Below, piece after piece: positions 47,746-60,754 of a DNA stretch of 64,000 nucleotides. Positions within the stretch are counted from its first letter, which is position 1; the number at the start of each line of letters is the position of its first letter. The position numbers and the translations under genes are program-made. Origin of the DNA: Sequoia sempervirens (taxonomy: Eukaryota > Streptophyta > Pinopsida > Cupressales > Cupressaceae); the NCBI GenBank assembly GCA_007258455.2, contig VDFB02000003.1, positions 42,845,986 through 42,909,985 of the forward strand, given 5' to 3'. Below the pieces are notes generated by a model, which worked only from the letters and a program-made list of their open reading frames with translations, was not told the DNA's origin and searched no databases.

Positions 47746-50120
47746 TACATATACCAACAAAAAATTGGATCCTAGAAAGAGACATGCATGACTGCCAAGC
47801 AATCATGGAAATCTATGATCTCTACAATTATAGGCATACCCATACTTTACCTACTACCTTGAACAACATTCAAAAAACATGTATCCATTCCAAATACAAT
47901 TTGATTGACTAAGAGGCATTAAAGAAATTCCCTTCACCCTACCATACCTTTGTATTAATTATTCATGCGATTGAGTGCACAAAATAGGAGAATCATACAT
48001 AAAAAACTACCAAAATCATGATTTAGGAATGACATGTCTAACTTTAGGCCTATAAATAATAATCGTGGTAGATGAGTGCCCATTTTTCCTCTTTGGATCT
48101 ATGACAACCACTTAAAGAATAATTTGTGGTTGTCATCAACTTCAATAGATGGTAGTTGTAGGTGTTGAAGATTTATTAATGAATATTTTTTGTTACTTTG
48201 GTGCATTTTTAAATTCTGGAGATACAATTGAGCTTCTTGTAGGATTTTATGTTTGAACCAAACTTGTAGAGAAGTTCCTTTTAACTATACTTGTGGGAAA
48301 TTCCAATTGAACCAACCAAATTCATAATGCCTCAATGTTTGATTCATATGGAAAGCTTCGATGATTACATCAAAAGGGTGACATCATGATGATGTCATCA
48401 TGAATTAGGATGGCTTTAGATGGGATGATACAAGTAAAGGATATTGTGACATTAACAATAGATGGGATATGGGTGAATGCAAGTGAATTGGTTTTTCTAG
48501 GAATTCCAACAAAACCATATTAGAAGGTGGGTTTGAAAATGGTTCAGTTTAGATGGTTATGTAATATTTACAAAGAGATGATGGTGAAATGATGATGCAA
48601 ACATGATGTCATGATGGGTGACTTTTGAGGAAAATAAAATGGACTAGTTTAGAAATATAGCTCTAAAAAGATCTAGTTCAAATGGAAAAGGAATTATTGC
48701 AAAAGAAGTTGATGATGAAATGGAGACATCACCAAGGTACAACTTATGGAGCTTTCAAAGGGAACTAGACTTAAGAATAAGGTTAAGGATTAGGTTTAGA
48801 TGGACCCCAGGCCCCCATAAACATTAAAATATATCTTTACAAAAGATTGGATGTGGAAAATTCTAAGTGAATTGATCCTATGGGAAAAGGCAACTGATCC
48901 AAATATTTATTTTTGACTAGGGAGGTTCAAATGGGCATTAGGAACCCACAAAAACTTAAGTGTGCAAAAACTATTTGAACTTCTCTTGACCCTTTTAACT
49001 CGCATTTCCATATGGGAGCCCAAAATAGTTTTTTTAGATTGCTTATCAACAATGGGCTAACAATAGAAAAAATATAGACCTATAGAAAAAAGAGGCCAAA
49101 ATTGAGACAAAAAAATAAGATGCGAACAAAATGGACATTGTTGGGGATCATAGATCCTAGAGGCTTTGTTTGGAGGAGCTTTGGTTAGCATGCAAGTGGA
49201 GGTTTTCTACCCCATGCCTTTAGTTCTCATTTTCATAATATGATGTATATGTATAATTCAAGAACATGATTCCTCTTTTGTAATTGTAGTATATTATTAT
49301 GGATCCTCCTTTTGGATGGAATGTAAATCTCCCACATAAGTGGTGAAGGGCCTATCTTTATTGTTATATTTTCTCGATTTTGATATCAATGCTATTGTCA
49401 TTTGTTATTCAATTTATCTTTTTGGAATTATCGTAAAATGAAAATTTGGGCTTAAAATAAATCTCTTGTGTTAGAAAACATTCAATTTTAGCTTTGGATC
49501 TTGTGTAGTTCATCTCCCAATTTTGGAGTCGTGTGTGTGTGTAAGAACCTAGCACTAGGTGGTATCATTTAGGTTCTCTATTTGGTTGATGGGATAGTAG
49601 GGTGTTTTGGGAATTGTATGTCTCTATTCCCTATGTCCTTGGGCTCATCTTGGAGTCCCTTATAGGCCTCCTATCTTGTGGGTAGCATCTCCTTTGTTGG
49701 ACAATGCATTGGAGATTAGACAGGGTTGTCCCTCTTAGTCTCTTGATAGTTTTTGACCAATTTGGTGTCCTTCTATGTTGTGATCTTTTTTTTGAGTCTT
49801 GGGGGTTTTCCCTAGGTATGAACACTGATTCGTCTTCTCTTTAATACATCCAAATTTTCAAGAAAACACCTAATTTAATTTTTTTGAATAAACATTAATA
49901 TAATTAATAACACCAGGATTAATCTTAAGGAAAACATATGAAAATTAAATACACTATTTAATTCATTCATATAAGATGAAATTACCTCTATTTATTAAAA
50001 AATACATCTTATCCAAGTATTGCTCAATATTTCATAATACATGGTACATATTACAAGTTTCATAATGATGTCATAATGTACAATTTTTACAATATATCAA
50101 TAACACAAAAGTCAAGATAA
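47746..50120. other. Unassigned AT-rich DNA
   Basis: No gene or complete element. Repeated CATCATGATG / GATGATGTCATCATGA motifs cluster at about 48370-48610. Near 49700 a short frame reads NALEIRQGCPS, faintly like an RT motif (see rejected). Confidence 0.4.
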
Positions 50121-50123
50121 TAT

Positions 50124-50208
50124 GATAGGTTTGTGATTAATATGAATTATATTGTAGTGATATATTGAATTATAACTAAATATAATTCATATTAATCACA
50201 AACCTATC
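50124..50208. repeat. Perfect 30-bp inverted repeat
   Basis: 50124-50153 (starts GATAGGTTTGTGATTAAT) is the exact reverse complement of 50179-50208, with a 25-nt loop. The right arm is also the first unit of the minisatellite that follows. Confidence 0.9.
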
Positions 50209-50434
50209 AAGGTTGAATACACTTTATAATACTCATAATAATCTCAGACCTAACAAAAGTAAAATACACTAGAAAAAAATCATTTTAATCAAAGACCTAT
50301 TGAAATTGAATACACAACAATATTCACAATAATCTCATACCTAATAGAGAACAAATACACTAAACAAAATTCATATTAATCATAGACTTATCAAGGTCAA
50401 ATACACTTAACAATATTCATATTAATCTCAGACC
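50183..50434 (+). repeat. Minisatellite of ~46-bp units, 5.5 copies
   Basis: Units share ATTCATATTAATC.CAGACC followed by TATCAAGGT.AAATACACT and start at about 50183, 50231, 50279, 50321, 50368 and 50414. Later units are closest to the consensus. Confidence 0.75.
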
Positions 50435-51914
50435 AAGTAACTACACAACCGAGCTTAGACTGAATACAACCTTATTTCTCTTTTCTAAGCAATTTTTTTT
50501 TGTAAAAATGATAAGTTCAAACATTTAAAAATTTCATAACCTTCAACAATTATTCCCAAACATTGCAAACCAAAACAAGGTTGAGGGTCCCGAGCCATTA
50601 GAAAGTAGGAATAATCCTTTCTCTTCTATTTGATATATGGACATTAAATGATAAAGATACAATTATGTAGTGATCACAGGCCTTCAAGGGCTGAGATGAA
50701 TAGATTTACTCATGAATATAAACCATGCGACTTGAACCTAGACCAAGTTTAAATTTTTTCCCAAAAGTAAAGATTGTTTCTTAGAATTTCCATGAATTTC
50801 AAAAGAATACTCATAGGCCTTCAAGTTTGGTATCGTAGACCAAATATGGTTTTGAAATTTCACCCTAAAAGAAAATAATTCCTTAAAACATATAGTGCAT
50901 CCAATAACATCGATCTATATTACTATGCAATAACAAAGAATTTCAATATCCTTTTAATAATTTTGGAAACTATAATCTTTTCTAGAATTCTATTGTTTTT
51001 ACATATTTATAAAAAAACCATGGATTAAAACAACAACATACCACTTTTATGCAAAAATTCTTCAAACAAATTATAAAGCTCCCTCTCTTTTTGCCACAAC
51101 CCTTCACTTTTTCTCCTTACTTTCTTTATGCCACCAAAACCCTAAGTTTTCTCTCGAATTTTCTCCATGTTATGCCACCACTTCCACTTTGCATTCTTCT
51201 CTTGATTCTTTAAGACTCTTTACTTGACATTATGTGAAATAAATGCATTCAATGCAATATTTTCTCTCCACTAAGTGGAGATAAATTGTTCAATGATCTC
51301 TAAATTCACAAATAAGATAATAATAATATTTATGTAAGTATGTTTATAAATATATATGTTTATATTTATAATAATTAGAATATAACTATATATGTATATA
51401 TACATACACACATATATAGGGAGACACATAATTATATACATACATGCATACATACATAAAAAACAACCTATACAACACTCCTCATTTCAGAAATTGGAGG
51501 TTGCATTATTTAGTTGAGGTGTATTAGCTCCTAGTCATTCGATCATTTGTGTAAATTTTTGTGAAGTTTTAACAGTTTGTAAGTGTATTTTGGTGGGTAT
51601 TCAAGGTTAATGATTCCATCAGCCTACGCTTAATTTTTTCATGGGAGAGTGTGATCATGGGTTAGTGCTTGATCATCATCTAGATGTTGTTTCCCCCTCT
51701 TGTAGTTTCATCATGGTGGTTTCATCCTACATTTGGTAAGTATTCCATTGCTTTCACATTTCTTGTAGCAATGGATATGTTGTTCTTTTTTTGGTGTCCT
51801 TATGTTTTGTTGGGCATGACACTTGTGTGCATGTTGCTATGTAGTGCAACATGTTGTTGTCATACCTTGGTTGTAGGTGTTGCTCTTTAAAAAAAAAAAG
51901 TTGTTTAGTTGGAT
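50435..51914. other. Unassigned AT-rich DNA
   Basis: No gene. ATATATGT/TACATA-type microsatellite at about 51340-51460. The part from about 51700 resembles 19500-19740 and may belong to an LTR-type element. Confidence 0.4.
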
Positions 51915-52068
51915 AATGTCCTAGGTATGTGTCTTGGGGAATTACATGTTTAAACCACATGAGATGAGGATTTTTTTAAATCCCCTAAGTTAGGACTTAA
52001 CTAGTGTGAATATGACTTTGACTAGAAAAAGATAAAAGCTAACTAGTTTGACAATGTCACTATTTACA
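51915..52068 (-). repeat. LTR-A end fragment
   Basis: Matches about 4915-5083: GACTTAACTAGTG, AAAAGCTAACTAGTTTGA and ATGTCACTATTTACACC. The final CCAACA is lost. Confidence 0.6.
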
Positions 52069-55000
52069 CCTTCAATTTTATCAATCTTACATTTAATGTG
52101 ACCATCCAATATAAAATGTTCCCATTCAAGCTTAATATTTACTAAAAAAATGATTATTTATTCTTTGAAGGCATTACCCGTAGTTGGAGACTCATTAGGT
52201 TGGCCTTACATTTTATTATCTTGTCGCCAAATTAAAATATAAAATAAAAAACTACTAGGGTTTCCCACCTAGTATGTATTTATCCTTGAGTATCCTTAGC
52301 AAAATCTTTAAGTCAAGCAACCCTTTTCCTCATTTTTAAAGTTTAAAAATGATTTTCTAAGTTGTTCATATTGTTTAGACTATCTTTTCTCATAAATGAC
52401 ACTTCTACAAAGTTTTAAAAATCTCAAGAGTGGGCTAGATTCATGCCCAATTTTTTGAATAATGTATATTAGGTCCTTGGATAATGTTGCAATAAAATCT
52501 TCATCACTGTGGCTGATTTCCAAGATTTTTATATGGGTGACGAATTTTCATTTATGTTTTTTTAAAGTCATGTATTTCTCTAATATTTCTATAGGTTAGA
52601 TCCTTCTTGCCTCTTTTGTACATCCATTCAATACATCCCCATTAATTTTCCATTTGAGCTCATTTTTCATTGGCCACCCTCTCCCTCTCTATCATTAAGC
52701 CATAATTTAAGTATTCCCTCATTTTACTCTCTATTTCCTTGAAAAAAATCCATCAACCCACTTCCATTTTATAAATTTTAGAGCTCATTTCATTCCTCTC
52801 AATTTCTATTAAGCCTCCATCTTGTCATTTTTCCATTATGTTGTGTTTTCCATTACCTTTGTTATATAATCATGTATTCACCTCCTTGTTTACCACTGTT
52901 AAGTGTTGCTAGCCATTATTCCATCAAACCCTTATCATTCTACTCTAGACTTGTGATTTCTTCTCTTCATTTTAATTTTAATTTTAATTTTTTCAATTTG
53001 TGTTAAGAACCTTCCTACCATGGCACTTGGCTTATATTGTTTCTATTTCTATTAATATCATCATATAGGTTTTACTTGTTTATTATTTGATTATGATTGA
53101 TTTCATCGAATAGATTGGTTCATTAGCCTATATACCATCATCATGTTGATGTGGATTAATATTGAAAGCACATAAGAAGAATAACTGAGGTACACTACCC
53201 TTTAACCGTTTATTTTTGTAAGGTTCACACTTACATTATTAATTTATAGGCCATTCAAAAGGAACTATATGGACTTCAAGAACAAGTTGTAGAAGGTAAG
53301 TACTCTTTAAATTTGTTAGGACTTACAAATTTTAGGGTTTCTTTGCAAAAATTGATGTGTCTCATGCCTTAAATCTTAAAACTTAGAGTTCTCATGGGGT
53401 CCTATTCGTTTTTCTTCTATTTCATCAATGACTTGCTCAACCTGTATCAAATCTTTTAGCTTATCCTATCAAGTCCTCTCAATCATTTTTTAACTAGCCC
53501 CCTCTTCCTAGTGACTAATTATCAACGATAGTGCACGTGCCTTTAAATAACTTAAGTTATTTTTCTACACCTGATAGGGTGGTCCCTACCACTATCTAGT
53601 TGTCAGCCACATTTCGAGATTTCATTACATTGCATTCTCTCAAATCATCAATTTTTTTAGAATTTCCAAACTTTCCAAGGTTGCAATAATACATTGTTGT
53701 AACATGTGGCACTATGTTTCACATTCCAATTTGAAGGAGAGGAACCACCACAAGATCATTCTTGAGTGCTGTCAATGTGTGTCCTCTCATTAATGTTAGC
53801 AAGCCCAATCTATGTTGTATTATGTATACTTTATAGGTGGCACAATTCTATTATAACACATAGTCTTAGCACATCACAATTTTAGTTGGTCCAACTCTAT
53901 TAAAAACCATGATGATGATGTAATATGGTTCATTGTGTCCGGAGAGCTCTTGAATGCTACCATTCATAGCCCCACCTGATTAAAGAGGAGGAGTTTCTAT
54001 TGGTTTGTGATTCCTGCAAAGCTGACCTAATGCAACGTGTCAATTTTCTATTACACCGTAGGGCTCCTTTGCGTTACAACTTTGTAAATGAAGTATTGAT
54101 AATGGTTGATTGTGACATGTCAATTCTAATCTCTCATTCAAACACACAAAGTGAATAAACGTTTTTTCGCATTTTGCTCGTATGAGCCTTAATGACGGAA
54201 ATGATGACTTGCTACCTTACATTTTATAAGGTAGGTATGCAACTAATTCAATACATTCTATTTGTATTCAACATTCAAAAGGCGTGTATTGATCATTTTA
54301 GTAGCTACAAGTTTAATCAATTAGGGTTTCCAAGAAAATTAATGGGTAAGTAGAATTTTCTCTATTAAAGCTTTGAAAAAAAATAAAATTGCATTTAGTT
54401 AAGTATGTTAGAGTTTATTGAGCATTCTGTAATATTTTATTGACACAATTAATTCTGAGTTACAAATCTTATCTAAAAACATTTTAAATATGAGTCAATC
54501 CATTTCGCAAGCTAAAAGGTCAAAGAGGGATTATGAAGAAGACATAATAAATCAACTCCCTGGATCATCGAAAATAGAAAAGCATTTCCCATTTAGTTTT
54601 GTGCCCATTTTGAGGACAATACCTTGACACATTGAAATTTTGACAAATGATAAAAAATGTGTGCCAATATGGATCCCTTTCAAGAAATATCATTCAACGT
54701 CGTATTAAATCAAAATAAAACGTGGGTACAATTAAGTGCATCAAAAGACATGGGTGACAAGTTCCAAAAGGATTTCTTCTATATTTTTGACTTTGTCAAG
54801 ATAGTGATGTGATAGGAAAAATGCATTGTCAAGAAAATATGGCATTATAATGTTGAATGGTTAATGAATTGTGAATGAAGGTTTTAAAATGATAGATATA
54901 TTTTCATAATCTCATTCATCTAAGTTGAGTATGATCTGAGTTATTGAAAATATTGAGTACTATCTATAAAAATTTCCTTTTGAATATTTTGACCAAATAT

Positions 55001-55788
55001 TCAAAGCACAGATGGATTCTCTTTTCAATATCCTTTGCATCAAGAAATCCAATACTTTAGAGGTCAATAAATAACCTAAAGAGATGGAGGACTTGAACTC
55101 TTAGGATAATTTTTGAAGACACGGAGTGGATGAACCTTATGGAAATTTCTAATCATCTAGGATGATCTAGACCAAGTTAGGAAATTTATGCAATAGGATA
55201 TTGCTAGACAAGATGCTCCATTTAATACTTTACAATAACTTAAAATTATTAAGAATATAGTTAAATAAATCCAACCTCTTGAATATTACTCTTCAGGGAA
55301 TGATTATTCTTTTATGTTTTAATTACTTTAGACCTATTGTAACAAATTTATTAACATAAAGATAACTACATTTCTAAATGTAATACATGTAAGTTAGGTG
55401 TTAAGAATATAAGTGAAATTAGCATTGTCCTCTTGCTATAAGTAATATTTACCTTCCTTGTTTGTTATATTCTCTTGTTCTTTTAGGTATTATTGTGTTG
55501 TTTAGCTTAGAACTAAAGTCTAGAGAGTCAAATATTGTATGTATCTTTTATGAAATTTTCTATTTTGAAATAAATATATAACTTATTTTTGCATATAGTC
55601 CTCAATTATTAATACAATTTTTTAGATCTACATATCTATGATATCACATTTGTTTCTTTTTTTTACGATTAATTGACCTTCTATTGTAGAAGATGTAGAA
55701 TTATTTTAATCTAACATATGGAATATTGTTTATTAGAAATGGATTTCTAAGGATCTATATGAAAACATGATTTATTTTATTTTCATTA
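52069..55788. other. Intergenic AT-rich DNA; one short unrecognised ORF
   Basis: No convincing gene. At 54490-54627 (+) a 45-codon ORF begins MSQSISQAKRSKRDYEEDII, with better amino-acid balance than its surroundings. A second short frame beginning MDPFQEISFNVVLNQNKTW follows at about 54662. Together they could be a degraded gene fragment, but I do not recognise it. Confidence 0.25.
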
Positions 55789-56205
55789 AGGGAAAGGGGC
55801 CCATAGTGGGTAGGGTTCCAATGGTGGGCATAGAAGTAGGCTTGAGTGGGCCCCATAGTGGGTAGGCTTAATATCTAATAAACTTACACTTAATATCCAA
55901 TTGCAAAACACTTTTATCCATAAATTACACTAACTGACAAATCATGTAATGCCACATCAATGCACCAATAATACATGACTTAGTGACCCACTATCGATCT
56001 CACTTTTTTTGGGGGCCTTTTTGGATACCTTGACAAAAATCATGTTGATGTGGCATCACATTTGATGATGTGGTCTTGAAACCAATTTTTTAAGCAGGGG
56101 ACTTGCCAAATAAGTTGTTGTACAAATTTGGGAGTGATTTGAAATTTTCACATAAGACTTTGAGAAGTGTGAAATTAGAGTGACCCACTATAGGCCCCTC
56201 TCCCT
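55789..56205. mobile_element. MITE-like DNA transposon with TA duplication
   Basis: Terminal inverted repeats AGGGAAAGGGGCCCATAGTG (left) and the inverse of CACTATAGGCCCCTCTCCCT (right), ~23 bp with two mismatches, flanked by TA on both sides (55787-55788 and 56206-56207). 417 bp, no ORF. The left TIR core CCCATAGTGGGTAGG is repeated at about 55853-55867. A TA target and small size suit a Tc1/mariner (Stowaway-like) MITE. Confidence 0.75.
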
Positions 56206-56207
56206 TA

Positions 56208-57622
56208 TATAAGCTCTTAAAAGGAAAAGAGTGTATTGTATATAATCCATATGAGCATAGGGATTCACATCTTGTTCAAATTTAACTTTGTAATTTGACT
56301 TTATCTCTCAAGAAGGAATACACTAACCTCCTTAATAGTAATTAGTCAAAATTTATGTCAAAGGATATCTCTCATTGTAATATATTACAATAAATCTACT
56401 AGTTTCTTTTTTAAGAGTGTAAAATATTCATAGGAACATTGCTTCTAAAATTATTTACTCATACATCTATAAATTATAAGTTAATGTTTTCTTAAAGATT
56501 TATGACTATAAAATCACAAAGATTAGAATAAAGAGATGTAATGACAAAGTATTGGATTGTTCTTACAGGTTTGATCTTTGTTCACAATATGTTTTAAACA
56601 TTTATTTTTAATTGTATTATGATATCAAGAGGGATTACCCATCCAAGTTTTGCAAATCTTAGAGTGGAGGAGACTATATCTATTCATGTCAATTGACTAA
56701 ATATATATTTCTTGATTATAAGATTCAATTGATATTCTAGCCCAAATCTTATTTTTAAGACTAAATCTTATTCAAAGTGTGCCTAGAACTAAAAAACACT
56801 TTATCAAACCTCATATAAACTAATAAAAAAAGTTAACTAAGGAAAAGACCTAAATGTAACCTATATTTTATTATTGTAGTAAGGAAATTAATATTAATAA
56901 AATACTAAATGAAGTGAATACTAAAATAGGCCATGATTAAATTTAATCTAAGAATATATTTAGTGTGTACATCAACAAGAAATAAAGATGAAAACACTAG
57001 AAGAAAGTAGGATCCTGACCATTGCATCTAATATGACATAATTTACATGCTCTATATTGTCACAATGTAAATTTCTTTGCATGTAGTCTATCATTGAATT
57101 CTTTTAGAAGTGAAGGAAATATACGTGAGGTTTGAATAATTATTATACATTTTAGTCATGAACTTGATCTAAGCTAACTAGTTGATGAGAATCATAGAAA
57201 TCTACATTGAAAATATTTTTTGGGTGAAGATTTTTGTCAATTCTTAAGAGGTAGAAATTAGATTAAGAAAATAAACCGATGCGCAACTCTTTCTTTTTCT
57301 TGGAAATTTTTGTAGCTTTCCATCCTCCAAAAATAAAATCTCTCAAATGGCCGAGTTGGTATTGGCTATATTATACTATTATGTAGCAACTAAGGAGGCC
57401 CTTTAACCTATTAGAATCCGATGATAGAAATTAAATCTAAATTAGATTCAATAAATCTAAATCTCTATGGCCATAGAATTTAAGTTAAATCATGTTCCAA
57501 CTACTATTTAAGAATTATATTTCTCACTAGGACATTATAGAGTCATCTACTAGTATATATTTCAAAACTATCTATTATTTCCATTATATTTTTAATAATT
57601 AATTGCTTCCTAAAAAAATTCA
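56208..57622. other. AT-rich noncoding DNA
   Basis: Nothing recognised: no domain, no repeat partner in the window. Confidence 0.4.
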
Positions 57623-59389
57623 TTTCTCTAATTTAGGATTATTGTAGTTATATGGCACTAAAAAATAATTCAACTCTTAAAATATGATACTAGAAATACT
57701 AGATAGATAGACATCTTAAGTGGTATATAGAAATAAATGTGTAAGGTTTTAAAAATAAATAATAATATGATATTTAAGACACAAAGTTAGTAAATTTTTG
57801 ATATTTTTCTATTAAATGATAACATTTATAGAGGTTTATTGTAGTAAGTTATTACAATGTATAAACAGTAAGTTATGTTAAATAAATTATTATTTCTACT
57901 TCATTGTATTCTTATTTTGAAGGTTTTAAGAATGATTGAACACAAAATATCCTTCTACATTTTAGCACCTACATTTTTATTCCCATAATAGGAAATTCCC
58001 TCAATTTTAATTTTTAATAGCAATAATTCTTCATCCACAAAAAAAAATGTCGTTGATCTAAAAACTACAAACAAGCCCTCTAAAATAAATTATTGATTCA
58101 ACAAGCAACATGCAATTCATGTATCTTAGCTATGAATATACATCTAGTAAGAGCAAAGACCAATAACAACCACCAATGAGATAAATATACTAGATAAGAG
58201 ATGCTAAGTTATTTTCTCTCTATTTAGTACTATTTCAATTATATGGCACTTAAAAATAATTCAACTCTTAAAATATGATACTAGAAAGACTAGACAGATA
58301 GACATATCAAGTGGTATATAGAAACAAATATGTAAGATTTTGAAAAATAAATAATAATATTATATCTAAGACATGGAGTTAAGTCATCTTAGATATTTTT
58401 TCTATTAAATGATAACATTTATAGGAATGTATTATAGTAAGTTATTACAATCTATAAACAATAAGTTATGTTAAAAAAATTATGATTTATACTTCATTAT
58501 ATTCTCATTTTGAAAGTTTTAAGACTGATTGAACACAAAATATCCTTCTACATTTCAACACCTACATTTTTATTCATATAATAAGAAATTGCTTCAAATT
58601 TAATTTTTAATAGCGATAACTCTTCATTCACATAACAAAAAACAAAAAAAACAACTTTGATCTACAAATTACAAACAAGTCCTCTAAAAACAAATTATTG
58701 ATTCAACAAGCAACATGCAATCCATGCATCCTAGCTATGAATATACATGGTAGGATCAAAGGCTAATAAGAACCACCAATGAGGTAAATATACTAGATAA
58801 GAGATGCTAAGTTGTTTTCTCTCAATTTAGGATTCTTTTAGTTATATGACACCAAAAAATTATTCAACTCTTAAAATATGATACTAGAAAGACTAGATAG
58901 ATAGGCAACTCAAGTGGCATATAAAAACAAATATATAAGATTTTGAAAAATAAATAATAATATTATATCTAAGACATAGAGTTAAAGTAATTTTAGGTAT
59001 GTTTTATATTATTTGGGTGTATTGTAGTAAGTTATTACAATCTATAAATAGTAAGTTATGTTAAAGAAATTATGATTTCTGCTTCATTATATTCTAATTT
59101 TGAAGGTCTTAAGATTGATTGAACACAAAATTTTCTTCTATATTTCAATACCTGTATTTTTATTCGTATAATAGGAAATTGCTTCAATATTAATTTTTAA
59201 TAGCAAAAAAAATTCATTCACAAAAAATGTCCTTGATCTACAAATTACAAACAAGTCCTCTAAAAAAAATTATTGATTCAATAAGTAGCATGCAGTTCAT
59301 GTATTGTAGTTACGAATACACATGGTAGAAACAAAGACCAATAAAAACCACCAATAAAATAAATATACTAGATAAAAGATACTAAAATT
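57623..59389 (+). repeat. Three tandem copies of a ~590-600 bp unit
   Basis: Units start at 57623, 58213 and 58816 with TTTCTCT..ATTTAG and share AATTCAACTCTTAAAATATG, ATACTAGAAA.ACTAGA, TAGTAAGTTATTACAAT, TTGAACACAAAAT and ATTATTGATTCAA in the same order. Unit lengths are 590, 603 and ~574 bp. No coding content. Confidence 0.85.
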
Positions 59390-60590
59390 GACCTTCACCA
59401 CATGTCAACACAAAAACTTAATTTTTTAATTAATTGAACTTTGCCATTCTTCAACAAATGTTCTATTATTATTTTAACTTAATAATTTAGAAAATTAATA
59501 GTATTTTAAGTGCCTTTGTTTTAATCATATTGTAGAGTTTTAATTTAATCCCGGCCTCTATCTAGTGGCATAAATCATTTAAATTCACACAAAGTAGTTG
59601 AACACCCTGTTAAATATGAAAAGTCCCAAAGGACAAGATTCACAAATGTGATGCTAACTAGAATTAGTTATAAAGCTATTATTAAGAATTTAAATTGAAG
59701 CTACGTGGAAATAGTAGTAAAGCTATTATGGCACCTTGATGGAGGGAAGGAAAGCTTTGTGAGCATAGTGTCCCACAACTTGAAAGTGGCTTTCCTTTTT
59801 ACTTTCAAATTTATTTATCTTATATCAAATCTCAAACAATCATGCCAATTCAAGTGGTCACTTTTTTAAAAAAAAGTTTTCACACAAGAATTAGTTTTTT
59901 ATATAAAGTTTAATTGAAAGAACCAAACAAATGGATAGTATTTGGAAAAAAACCATTCATGACCTCCCCAAAAGACTCATGTTCCACTTACACTATCACC
60001 AATAAATATTTGGTAAAGTGTAGCTTTAAGAAAGCAATGAAGGAAATCAAATGCAATGGGAAGAGGTGTTTTATGCATGTCAATTGGTGAGGGAGGATGA
60101 TAATAAAATATGCTATGAGTCAAAGCCCTAAATGTGTAGGGTTGTGTGATGCTACAAGGGACATCATTGTTTGTGTTATTTATATGTGTGTAAATTCAAT
60201 AATATATTAATAATAGTATATCAATAGTATATCTTAATAATAGAAAATATTTGGGTTAGTTTTTATTATATTTTTTCACATTTACAATAAGAGATATGTA
60301 TTAGATCTTTATAACAAATCAATTTAGAATGTTAAAATATTTTAAAGTTATCAAACATGTCTTTCAATAAAAAATAATACAAAAACTCTAAATTGTAAAT
60401 CAGAATTAAATTTTCTATTATACTAAATAGAAATGACAATGCTTAACACAATATCATCTTAAAAAATTCAAGAATGTATCTCAAACTTCATAGTTTATGT
60501 CATTGATTACTCACAAATATAAAAACTATATAAAATTTTTAATATATTAAAAAAATATTGCATATTTTTAATACATCTTTTGACTAGACA
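59390..60590. other. AT-rich noncoding DNA upstream of the right LINE
   Basis: No gene or repeat recognised. Confidence 0.4.
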
Positions 60591-60754
60591 AGGTGGCACA
60601 AAACTAGTCACAGGTCAAATGTGCAACCATCAAATAGGCACACATCAATCTAGAATCAAAGAAAACATTCTAAGTACTAGAGGTAAGCTCATGGAAGTTT
60701 CTTTGTATAATCATTTATGTGAAGTGTTGTCACATTACAAGTGAACTAGAGAAA

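Noticed and set aside
49640..49760. Short frame with NALEIRQGCPS, like an RT motif
   Set aside because: No other RT motif occurs in the expected positions, and the frame is stopped immediately.
54490..54627. 45-codon ORF starting MSQSISQAKRSKRDYEE as a host gene
   Set aside because: Too short, no family recognised, no clear splice donor; mentioned only within the intergenic feature.
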